Assembly: GCA_001803565.1 (NCBI GenBank) | Contig: MHDQ01000105.1 | Span: 1 to 7,923 of the forward strand | Source of the DNA: Nitrospinae bacterium RIFCSPLOWO2_12_FULL_45_22 | GTDB lineage: Bacteria > 2-12-FULL-45-22 | DNA: 7,923 nt | Direction: 5' to 3' | Shown here: positions 1 through 6,938 of the stretch, in pieces | How positions within the stretch are numbered: position 1 is the first letter of the stretch | Layout: every line of letters begins with the position of its first letter | Made by a program: the position numbers and the translations under genes | The notes under the pieces: model-generated | What the model was told of the DNA's origin: nothing | Databases searched by the model: none | Seen by the model: only the letters and a program-made list of their open reading frames with translations

Positions 1-2
1 TA

Positions 3-218
3 CGGCTTAAAAAGAAATTGGCCGAAGAGTTTCGGTACCAGTTGACCATAGGCATTCCAACCAACGAAGATGAGGCCGGCTTCTTATATTGGCTTGCCAG
101 ATTCATGAATGACATTACTACCCTGGCCTCGGGCAATCCGAAAAGGATCGCTAGAAGGGCAAAGAATAAGCTGCTGGGGAGGACACTGGTAAAGAAGATA
201 TGGCGATGGCTTTTCTAA
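3..218 (+). CDS. C-terminal end of an unrecognised protein with a basic tail (5' partial)
   Basis: The reading frame is open to the left edge of the window, so this is most likely the last 71 codons of a longer gene. A TTG at 18 could be a start, but no ribosome binding site precedes it and the codons before it also read as lysine-rich protein, so I prefer the partial reading. The visible part has a mixed segment with a few aromatic residues (FLYWLARF near the middle) and then about 28 residues dense in Arg and Lys, ending in IWRWLF. Such a tail suits nucleic-acid or membrane-surface contact, but that is inference. I do not recognise the family. The 87 bases after its stop contain no convincing terminator. 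Confidence 0.5.
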   Translation, partial: RLKKKLAEEFRYQLTIGIPTNEDEAGFLYWLARFMNDITTLASGNPKRIARRAKNKLLGRTLVKKIWRWLF

Positions 219-305
219 TCGCCCCAATCTCTTGGCTTTTAACGATAATAGGGTGGGTCAGTTTTCAATTAGAATCTACAAAATTTAGCAATAAGGAGAA
301 ATGCA

Positions 306-1667
306 ATGAGAACGTGCGACTCTTGTGGTGCAGAAATACTTGATATTAGCCGATTTTGCCATATATGCGGGCATCCAACTCCGTTGTCTACGGGCCCGGA
401 AGTCCTCAGCGTCCGCCCCGAGTGGTTTTTCGCAAAAGAAGACCTTTTGTTACAGAAGTTTCTGACTAGTCCAGGACTTCCGAAGCTTAAAAAGCTGTTA
501 CCATCCTATTGGGAAGGTGTTGCAAATGGGGACAAGGGTGCAATTGGCAGCTTTCGGAAATTGGCTGTGCGCGTCACCGGCTCGTCTATGTTTCCCTCAT
601 TACTCGAATCATTCCATGAGGCGTTTACTTTATTTGGGCAACCCGGCCAGTGCTTTGAGGTCTTTGTGGGACTGGACCCAGAGTTTGGCCAGGAAAACGC
701 GGTCTGTACGTTTGATGGCGAGACCCCGGTTTTTTACTTTGTTAACAAGATTCTGCCGCTCATGAGCGAGCAAGAGCTAAAGTGCATAGTTGGCCACGAA
801 GTTGGTCATTGCATTTTGAGACACCCCTTGCATATAGACCACCGAGTAACCCAGGGATTGGCGGAACGTCCACTGGAGGAAGACATAGTAGAAGCCATTT
901 CGAGAGATGCCGATATATATGCCAGTTTTGCGTTGAGTAGTGCACTATCCTGGTGTCAAGAGCTCAATGCGGATCGCTTTGCGCTGCTTCTAACAAGGGA
1001 TTTGTCCGTAGCAATGGGAGCTTTTGTAAAGCTAGTGCTTGGTTTTTCACCGCCGACACCCCTCGACGCCGAGGCATTTCTTCGGCAGTTCACCCCTTCG
1101 ACTCCGGATGACCTTATAGAGTCACCTTCACACCCGGACTTCCCAAAATGCTGCCATGCGCTGAAACTGTTCTCAGATTCTAACGTCTACCAGAGTCTCG
1201 TAGGTGGTTCAGGCGGGAGACCGATCAATGAGATTGATTCCTTGGTTAGTGAGATAGTACCTGAGGCCAAGTCTCCGACAAACCAGATGATCGAAGTGTG
1301 GTTAATGGAATTTGTTCTAATGGCTACCGTCGCGGCCATTGATGGTAAGGTCACGCCCAAGGAGGATGAGGTACTGAGAAAGTCAATCCCACCGCCAATG
1401 CGCAAGCAATACGAAGAACTATGGACCTTTTGTGAGGAGAGTTACAATCGGCATGAAAATTACCAAGAATTAATGGAACGCGCATCGTTATTACCTGACA
1501 AATGGAAAACAAGGATCCTCAAACGGATGGTCACCATTGCCAGATCAGATCGGAAACTCGATCATAAGGAACTCTCCGAGATCTGCCATTTGGCGGTCGA
1601 TATCAAGGCCCAAAGACAGTGTGATAAGGTCTTCCTGAACGAACTGGGTTTAGAGATCCAATGGTAG
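306..1667 (+). CDS. Zinc-ribbon / M48-type metalloprotease / TerB-like fusion protein
   Basis: 453 residues, no signal peptide or membrane segment, so probably cytosolic. Residues 1-23 form a zinc ribbon with Cys4, Cys7, Cys18 and Cys21. The middle is an M48-like zinc peptidase: HEVGH at 164-168 supplies two zinc ligands (His164, His168) and the catalytic Glu165; ELNAD at 219-223 supplies the third ligand Glu219 and the conserved Asp223. Residues about 330-435 resemble a TerB-like helical domain, with paired acidic turns AAIDGKVTPKEDE (343-355) and ARSDRKLDHKEL (412-423). AAGGAG at 293-298 lies 7 bases before the ATG and fixes the start; the nearer ATG at 301 runs into a stop after one codon. 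Classical M48 enzymes are often membrane-bound, so the soluble form capped by a ribbon and a TerB domain is notable. The substrate is unknown. The protease call is firm; the TerB call is likely but rests on pattern only. Confidence 0.87.
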   Translation: MRTCDSCGAEILDISRFCHICGHPTPLSTGPEVLSVRPEWFFAKEDLLLQKFLTSPGLPKLKKLLPSYWEGVANGDKGAIGSFRKLAVRVTGSSMFPSLLESFHEAFTLFGQPGQCFEVFVGLDPEFGQENAVCTFDGETPVFYFVNKILPLMSEQELKCIVGHEVGHCILRHPLHIDHRVTQGLAERPLEEDIVEAISRDADIYASFALSSALSWCQELNADRFALLLTRDLSVAMGAFVKLVLGFSPPTPLDAEAFLRQFTPSTPDDLIESPSHPDFPKCCHALKLFSDSNVYQSLVGGSGGRPINEIDSLVSEIVPEAKSPTNQMIEVWLMEFVLMATVAAIDGKVTPKEDEVLRKSIPPPMRKQYEELWTFCEESYNRHENYQELMERASLLPDKWKTRILKRMVTIARSDRKLDHKELSEICHLAVDIKAQRQCDKVFLNELGLEIQW

Positions 1668-1736
1668 GATGATGAACGGAAGTCTCGGTGGAGATAACGA
1701 ATAATCAAGTCCGAAGGATCAGGAGTTGTTCACTGA

Positions 1737-1985
1737 TTGGACATGCATTGCCCATTCACGATTGCTTCTTTCGGGCTAAAAAATCGAGAACTCGCGTGGG
1801 CCATTCCAGGTGCGAAGCGCATTCTTAGCGGCATAATATCACGGGATGATTGTAAAGGCCGACTAGAACTTAACGGTGTATATAGAACCCGAGAGAACAA
1901 AATTTACGGAGCAAACAAGATTCATTTTATAAAACTGGTAGGGCTTCTTGTGTGCCAAGAAGGTTGTATGCAATCGGTTGTTTAA
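1737..1985 (+). CDS. Doubtful small ORF, 82 codons, function unknown
   Basis: Open frame starting at TTG (1737) or, two codons later, ATG (1743). A possible AGGAG at 1721-1725 is somewhat distant from the TTG and further from the ATG. The product is mixed in character, with no membrane segment and no motif I recognise. It ends three bases before the ATG of the helicase fragment and is in the same frame with it, separated by one TAA. Either it is a small real gene, or random open sequence at a recombination junction. I lean to the second. Confidence 0.15.
   Translation: MDMHCPFTIASFGLKNRELAWAIPGAKRILSGIISRDDCKGRLELNGVYRTRENKIYGANKIHFIKLVGLLVCQEGCMQSVV
1903..1933 (+). promoter_or_regulatory. 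Weak candidate promoter ahead of the helicase fragment
   Basis: TTTACG (1903-1908) and TATAAA (1928-1933) resemble -35 and -10 boxes, with a long 19-base spacer. It would start transcription shortly before the helicase fragment and so could drive the whole kinase-methylase-nuclease operon now that the original 5' end is gone. The match is modest and such pairs occur by chance in AT-rich DNA. Confidence 0.18.
1944..1962. repeat. Perfect 7-bp inverted repeat (hairpin) with 5-base loop
   Basis: CTTCTTG at 1944-1950 is the exact reverse complement of CAAGAAG at 1956-1962, with loop TGTGC. No T-run follows, so it is not a standard intrinsic terminator. It sits 27 bases before the ATG of the helicase fragment, so it could be a structure in the leader or mark the junction. 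It may also be chance. Confidence 0.35.
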
Positions 1986-1988
1986 AAA

Positions 1989-2774
1989 ATGCATCAGGAC
2001 TTATGCACAGACGAGGCATTCTTTGAGGATGATCGGAATGACCAGGTGGTACTTGACCTTTATAATGAGAAGGCAAATATTTTGGATGGTGATGTTGATA
2101 CCGAGGTAGATTTGGCTTCTTATGCCTATCAGATTTGGAAAAATGCCATTACTGCCGACCCCGGTCTGCAAAAGATTATCCCTGAACTACCTCCGGTTGT
2201 CTATTCCACACGCCCACACAGACCCAATGAACAAAATCCCGAAGGCGTGCTCCTCTATCTTCGAACGGCGGAAGGGAACGATGCCTTAGCCCGGATTGAT
2301 AAGAATGGTGACAGTGTCACCGAGTCTCAGTTTGAAATCCTGAAGGCAGCGGAGTGCTTGCCTGATACACCGGCATTGCCACGCCAGGAAAATCACCATG
2401 AACTGGTTAAGAGAGGTGTTGAGCTTATTTTGGAAGAGGAGAAATCTGTCGGTGGGCAGTTGGGGAGACCATCAAGCGCACGGTTCCGTACTTATGAGAG
2501 GTTAAAACATTATGCCCAAGAAATAAAAGGCACGCTCTTCGAGTCAAAAGAACTATTAAAAGCTATTGATGACATTTACCGCTGTCCATTGCGCCAATCG
2601 GCCATTGACACGCTTAACCGTCAACTGCGTAGCGGTATCTCTGACCAGGCCCTCGCAGAACTCGTCATTGCCCTGCGGGATGAAGATCGCCTCTGTATTA
2701 CCCATGAAGAAGAACAGACCCAGGAACCTAAAATTATCTGTTCAATGGGATTAGTCGATCAAGGGAAAGGATGA
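1989..2774 (+). CDS. C-terminal fragment of a large helicase (5'-truncated)
   Basis: 261 codons that I recognise, from memory of related sequences, as the C-terminal region of large SNF2/HepA-type helicases encoded next to Eco57I-type methylases; some of these carry an N-terminal phospholipase-D-like domain. Recognisable family stretches are VDLASYAYQIWKNA, RTAEGNDALARIDKNG, KSVGGQLGRPSSARFRTYER and DTLNRQLRSGI. None of the helicase motor motifs (Walker A, DEAH, motif VI) is present, so by itself the piece cannot be a motor. The ATG has no ribosome binding site, and the upstream DNA does not continue the helicase in any frame I checked. This supports loss of the 5' portion by rearrangement. 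The rest of the frame is intact, which suggests recent truncation or retention of a use for the C-terminal domain. The stop is followed after one base by the kinase start, as in an operon. Family placement is moderately sure; truncation is well supported. Confidence 0.68.
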   Translation: MHQDLCTDEAFFEDDRNDQVVLDLYNEKANILDGDVDTEVDLASYAYQIWKNAITADPGLQKIIPELPPVVYSTRPHRPNEQNPEGVLLYLRTAEGNDALARIDKNGDSVTESQFEILKAAECLPDTPALPRQENHHELVKRGVELILEEEKSVGGQLGRPSSARFRTYERLKHYAQEIKGTLFESKELLKAIDDIYRCPLRQSAIDTLNRQLRSGISDQALAELVIALRDEDRLCITHEEEQTQEPKIICSMGLVDQGKG

Positions 2775-2775
2775 T

Positions 2776-3369
2776 TTGAAGAACAAAACCCAAAACCCCA
2801 GACTCTATATCATTGCTGGCTCAAATGGTGCAGGGAAGACAATCTTTGCCCGTGAATTTCTTCCGCATTATGCTGAGTGTCCTGAATTTGTGAACGCTGA
2901 TCTGATCGCCGGAGGTTTATCACCATTCGCCCCAGAAAGAGCTGCCATTCATGCAGGCAGACTTATGCTGGAACAAATTCATTTTCTGAGTAATCGGGGC
3001 CTGGATTTCGGTTTCGAGACTACCCTCTCAGGAAGATCATATGTGAAACTCCTGCATCACTTGAAAAAAAAAGGATACCATATTCATCTGTTTTTCCTTT
3101 GGATTAACAGTATTAAGCTTGCCCTGGAACGTATTAAAATCCGTGTTCAAAGTGGAGGACATAATATTCCAGAATCTATTGTTCGCCGTCGTTTTAGCAG
3201 AGGACTTTACAATTTTTTCAATTTTTATCAAATGATAGTGGATTCATGGGTAATCTTTGACAATTCAGCGGATACCCCTAAAATGATTGCTTACGCGGAA
3301 TCAGGAAAGCTTGAAATCCTTGATCCGGGGCTATTTAGTATGTTATTAAAATACAAGGAGAAACGATGA
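2776..3369 (+). CDS. Zeta-toxin-like P-loop kinase (COG4185 type)
   Basis: 197 residues, the usual length of the COG4185 group of predicted kinases related to zeta toxins. Walker A is GSNGAGKT at 15-22, with Lys21 and Thr22 for nucleotide and magnesium. NADLIAGGLSP at 40-50 carries Asp42, at the place of the catalytic aspartate of zeta toxins. FETTLSGR at 80-87 and the arginine-rich RVQSGGHNIPESIVRRRFSR at 123-142 match the substrate- and phosphate-binding parts of the fold. Zeta toxins phosphorylate UDP-N-acetylglucosamine and block wall synthesis; whether this protein shares that substrate is unknown. The start is a TTG one base after the helicase stop, preceded by AAAGGA at 2766-2771; no in-frame ATG gives the full P-loop. 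The next gene overlaps it by ATGA. All key residues are intact, so it is probably active. Fold call firm, toxicity inferred. Confidence 0.85.
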   Translation: MKNKTQNPRLYIIAGSNGAGKTIFAREFLPHYAECPEFVNADLIAGGLSPFAPERAAIHAGRLMLEQIHFLSNRGLDFGFETTLSGRSYVKLLHHLKKKGYHIHLFFLWINSIKLALERIKIRVQSGGHNIPESIVRRRFSRGLYNFFNFYQMIVDSWVIFDNSADTPKMIAYAESGKLEILDPGLFSMLLKYKEKR

Positions 3370-3581
3370 AAAAAAAGAAAAAGTCACCTCATAGTCTACT
3401 GGCATACCGAGCCGAGGAAGCTCTTAAAAGGGCCGTTGCGAAAGCTATTGCGGAACATCAACGCCAGGGTATTCCGATTGCCATCTGGCGCGATGGAAAA
3501 GTAGTTCGTGTTCCTCCTGATCAGATTACTGTCCGAGATGTTGAGGCTAATTATCTAATCTCAAATAAAAAGAGAAAATAG
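3366..3581 (+). CDS. Small basic protein, possible partner or antitoxin of the zeta-like kinase
   Basis: 71 residues. The ATG overlaps the kinase stop as ATGA (3366-3369), with AAGGAG at 3355-3360 five bases upstream, so translation of the two is probably coupled. The N-terminus is a run of lysines, residues about 11-34 look like one amphipathic helix (AEEALKRAVAKAIAEHQRQG), and the rest contains the pattern IPIAIWRDGKVVRVPPDQI, likely a short beta hairpin. I recall similar small proteins beside zeta-like kinases, but I cannot name the family. Position and size suit an antitoxin, though classical epsilon/zeta antitoxins are encoded before their toxin and this one comes after. It ends three bases before the methyltransferase start, so it is part of the same operon. 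Confidence 0.75.
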   Translation: MKKKKKSPHSLLAYRAEEALKRAVAKAIAEHQRQGIPIAIWRDGKVVRVPPDQITVRDVEANYLISNKKRK

Positions 3582-3584
3582 GCA

Positions 3585-6500
3585 ATGCCTCTCGATGTCA
3601 CACGAGCACGACAGTATTTAAGAGATTTGAATTTCAAGGCCCTCTTCATTGAAGAACTAGGATGGGACCAACATCCTTATCTTCTCGACGTCTATGTTGA
3701 TGGAAACACCTACAGTCTGACTTCTATCTCCCAGAAGCGCGGTATGGTGGCTTTTGTCTGTGCTCCAATGGATGATGGTCGTATCCCTGATTACCCCACA
3801 CGACGGAAAATCGAGAGACAGGTGGCAAGATCTGTCCACGAGCATCTCATCATTTATACCGACCAGGATAAAAAAATCCAGATTTGGCAGTGGGTCAAGC
3901 GTGGCGAAGCGGGCAAGCCCACCCAATGTCGTGAGCATACCTATTATTGCCATCAGCCAGGCGATTCCCTCATTCAAAAATTGAACGCCATCGCCTTCAG
4001 CCTTGATGAGGAAGAAGGGCTTACCATTGTTGATGTGACCGGTCGCGTCCGTGCTGGTTTCGATCTTGATCGGGTCACCAGGAGATTCTATGACCGTTTC
4101 AAATCCGAGCACGATATGTTTTTAAAATTTCTGAAATGCATACCCGATGAAGAGATGCAGCGGTGGTATGCATCGGTGATGCTTAACCGCCTGATGTTTA
4201 TCTATTTTATTCAGAAAAAAGGCTTCCTTGACAGTAACATCAACTATTTAGGTGACAAACTCACAGAAAGCAAACAACGGGGGAAGGACTGTTTCTATAA
4301 GGATTTCCTCTGCCCCCTCTTCTTCGAAGGGTTTGCCAAAAGGGAGAATGAGCGCAAAGCCGCTATTAACCAACTACTTGGGAAAGTACCTTTCCTTAAT
4401 GGAGGGATTTTTCAGCCCCACCAGCTTGAGGAGCTTTACGGCAAGGGCATCCAGATTGCTGATCTTGCCTTTGAAAAATTATTCGACTTTTTCGACCAGT
4501 ACCACTGGCATTTAGACGAGCGTCCCCTGCGGGCCGATAATGAAATTAACCCGGACGTACTCGGCTATATCTTTGAGAAGTATGTCAACCAGAAGCAGAT
4601 GGGCGCCTATTACACCAAGGAAGACATCACTGAATATATCAGCAAAAGCACCGTAATCCCATACCTATTCGATGCGGCAAGGCAGAAATGTAAAATTGCC
4701 TTTGATGTAAGGGCGCATGGCAATGCGCCCGATACATCGGTATGGCGTTTGCTCCAGGCTGATCCTGACCGTTATATCTACGATGCCGTGAAAAAAGGGG
4801 TTGACTTACCCCTGCCTCATGAGATTGCTATGGGTTTAGATGATGTCGCGAAACGCACTGAATGGAACAAACCCGCTCCTGGAGAATATGCCTTACCGAC
4901 TGAAATCTGGCGTGAAGTAGTAGCAAGGCGCAAACGGTACGAGGAGATTCGTACCAAACTGGCAAATGGCGAAATCCGGGATATTAATGATCTCATCACT
5001 TACAATCTAAACATCCGTCAGTTTGCCCAAGATGTGATCGAGAATTGCGAAGGCCCGGAATTGTTGCGTGCCTTCTGGCATGCTATTGTGGGAAGGATAC
5101 CGGAGAAGGCCAACGAAAAATTTGAAAGTGGCATTACCATTCTTGATCCCACCTGTGGTTCCGGGGCCTTTCTTTTTGCCGCGTTAAACATTCTTGATCC
5201 CCTGTATGAGGCATGCCTGGACCGCATGGAGGTCTTTCTGGACGAATTGGAACGTTCGGGGGAGAAACATCGTCCGGAAAAGTTAAGTGACTTTCGTAAG
5301 GTGTTGGAACGTATCGGACAGCACCCCAACCGTCGCTACTTCATCCTCAAATCTATTATTGTGAACAACCTTTACGGCGTAGATATTATGGAAGAGGCCA
5401 TAGAAATCTGCAAACTCCGCCTCTTCCTCAAGCTGGTAGCACAGATAGAGCGGGCGGAAGATGTTGAGCCACTCCCTGATATTGATTTCAATATCCGCGC
5501 AGGTAACACCCTGGTAGGCTATGCTACTTATGATGAAGTCAAGGGAGCAGTAACCAGATCATCCACAGGCCAGCTCAAGATGCAATTTGATGATACCATG
5601 AAACGGATTGACGAGAAGGCCCAGGATGTTGACCGCCTTTTCGGACGTTTCCGACAGCAACAAACCGAGATTGGTGGAGAAGTCACTCTCACCGACAAGC
5701 AAAAACTTCGTAACAGCCTGAAGGCATTGGAAGACGAACTCAACCGCTACCTAGTAAAGGAATACGGTGTTGACCCAAACAAAAAGGCTGCCTACGATAA
5801 ATGGCTCGCCTCCCATAAACCATTCCATTGGTTTATTGAGTTCTATGGCATTGTTTACAACAGGGGCGGTTTTGATGTAATTATTGGCAATCCACCCTAT
5901 GTGGAGTACAGCAAGATTCGCGATGATTATACGATAATAAGGGGTCAATACAAAACTGAAGCTACAAGCAATCTGTATTCGTTTATATTGGAGCGATCTA
6001 AATCTCTTCTCCTTTCGGGTGGTAGTTTAGGCATAATTCTACCGTTGAGTGCATTTTGTACGCAAAGGATGGTGCCTTTGATTAAATTGGTTAAGGGGAA
6101 AAGTGGCGCCAAGTGGATCGCTCATTTCGGATGGCGTCCTGCTAAACTTTTCGAAGGAGTTAATATTCCTCTTTCGATTTTGCTATTCAAGCCAGGACAA
6201 CCTCGTATTTACACTACTACATTTGTGAAATGGTACAGAGATTATCGACCCGCTGTATTCCCAACCTTACAGTATGTCGATTCCAATGAGTTTCTGCGAT
6301 TTGATTATGTTATCCCAAAAATTGGAGACCCTATTGAACGGGATATTCTGTCTAAAGTATTTACAAAACAGACACCCCTTGGTCACTATCAAGCCCATTT
6401 TGAAAGTAGGGGAGGAACACTATTTTATAGAAATACAGGAGGTCTCTACTGGCGTATTTTCACCGATTTCCAACCTTTTTTTTCTCAAAATGGACATCGG

Positions 6501-6935
6501 ATGAGTTCCAGTACTGAGTCAACCATAGAATTTGTAGATAAGGAAATTCTCTCCCTGGTAACTGGAATATTGAACAGCAATCTTTATTGGTTTTTTTATG
6601 TAGTGTTTTCATCTTTTCATCACGTTAATCCGCCAGATATCCTTGAATTCCCCATAGATTTTGATCAAATGGAGATAACAACAAGAAGACAACTGCTTCT
6701 TTCTTCAAAGAAACTAATGGATGATATGAAGCGTAAAAGTGAAATAAGGCAAAGAATCCATAAAGGTGGAGGTATTAGTAGAATGCAAACATTCTTCCCC
6801 TCTCTTTCCAAGTCATTGAATGATGAAATAGATTTTATTCTTAAAAAATATTATGGATTTAATTCTCATGAGATAGATTTCATTATCAACTATGATATTA
6901 AGTACAGAATGGCTGAAGATAGGGAAGGAGATTAA
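3585..6935 (+). CDS. Eco57I-class N6-adenine DNA methyltransferase of a restriction or phage-defence operon
   Basis: 1116 residues; transfers methyl from S-adenosylmethionine to adenine in a DNA target. Residues about 1-160 form an N-terminal domain seen in large helicase-associated methylases (IERQVARSVHEHLIIYTD, IQIWQW). A helical part follows, RFYDRFKSEHDMFLKFL and LNRLMFIYFIQKKGFLD. The methylase core has LGYIFEKYVN (326-335), MGAYYTKE (339-346, motif X-like), DPTCGSGAF (521-529, motif I, cofactor binding), NLYGVDIMEEAIEICKLRLF (start near 595), and catalytic NPPY at 769-772 (motif IV). The remainder is the target recognition region, ending in a conserved-looking IDFIINYDIKYRM. The length is typical of DISARM/BREX-like or type IIG-like enzymes, and no clear nuclease active site is visible. 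The ATG follows the previous stop by three bases with only a weak GAGA upstream, so coupling is likely. GC falls from about half near motif I to about a third or less past NPPY, suggesting an exchanged recognition domain. Confidence 0.9.
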   Translation: MPLDVTRARQYLRDLNFKALFIEELGWDQHPYLLDVYVDGNTYSLTSISQKRGMVAFVCAPMDDGRIPDYPTRRKIERQVARSVHEHLIIYTDQDKKIQIWQWVKRGEAGKPTQCREHTYYCHQPGDSLIQKLNAIAFSLDEEEGLTIVDVTGRVRAGFDLDRVTRRFYDRFKSEHDMFLKFLKCIPDEEMQRWYASVMLNRLMFIYFIQKKGFLDSNINYLGDKLTESKQRGKDCFYKDFLCPLFFEGFAKRENERKAAINQLLGKVPFLNGGIFQPHQLEELYGKGIQIADLAFEKLFDFFDQYHWHLDERPLRADNEINPDVLGYIFEKYVNQKQMGAYYTKEDITEYISKSTVIPYLFDAARQKCKIAFDVRAHGNAPDTSVWRLLQADPDRYIYDAVKKGVDLPLPHEIAMGLDDVAKRTEWNKPAPGEYALPTEIWREVVARRKRYEEIRTKLANGEIRDINDLITYNLNIRQFAQDVIENCEGPELLRAFWHAIVGRIPEKANEKFESGITILDPTCGSGAFLFAALNILDPLYEACLDRMEVFLDELERSGEKHRPEKLSDFRKVLERIGQHPNRRYFILKSIIVNNLYGVDIMEEAIEICKLRLFLKLVAQIERAEDVEPLPDIDFNIRAGNTLVGYATYDEVKGAVTRSSTGQLKMQFDDTMKRIDEKAQDVDRLFGRFRQQQTEIGGEVTLTDKQKLRNSLKALEDELNRYLVKEYGVDPNKKAAYDKWLASHKPFHWFIEFYGIVYNRGGFDVIIGNPPYVEYSKIRDDYTIIRGQYKTEATSNLYSFILERSKSLLLSGGSLGIILPLSAFCTQRMVPLIKLVKGKSGAKWIAHFGWRPAKLFEGVNIPLSILLFKPGQPRIYTTTFVKWYRDYRPAVFPTLQYVDSNEFLRFDYVIPKIGDPIERDILSKVFTKQTPLGHYQAHFESRGGTLFYRNTGGLYWRIFTDFQPFFSQNGHRMSSSTESTIEFVDKEILSLVTGILNSNLYWFFYVVFSSFHHVNPPDILEFPIDFDQMEITTRRQLLLSSKKLMDDMKRKSEIRQRIHKGGGISRMQTFFPSLSKSLNDEIDFILKKYYGFNSHEIDFIINYDIKYRMAEDREGD

Positions 6936-6938
6936 TGT

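Larger units (their letters stand above)
1668..1988. other. 321-base stretch without a supportable gene; probable rearrangement junction
   Basis: The stretch lies between the metalloprotease stop and the truncated helicase gene. It contains an 82-codon open frame on the + strand (1737-1985, TTG start, AGGAG at 1721-1725 placed 11 bases upstream), whose product I cannot relate to any family and which does not read like the missing part of the helicase. Other items are a weak promoter-like pair (TTTACG at 1903-1908 and TATAAA at 1928-1933, 19 bases apart), a ten-base palindrome TTTTATAAAA at 1925-1934, and a perfect hairpin at 1944-1962. I see no tRNA, no transposase remnant and no clear terminator. 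The likeliest explanation is foreign or decayed DNA joined to the helicase fragment. Confidence 0.4.

Noticed and set aside
3657-4112. 151-codon open frame on the minus strand
   Set aside because: Lies wholly inside the methylase, whose protein is clearly conserved; the antisense product resembles nothing and has no ribosome binding site I can see.
5018-5329. 103-codon open frame on the minus strand over motif I of the methylase
   Set aside because: Shadow of the coding strand in the most conserved part of the enzyme; arginine- and serine-rich composition typical of antisense reading.
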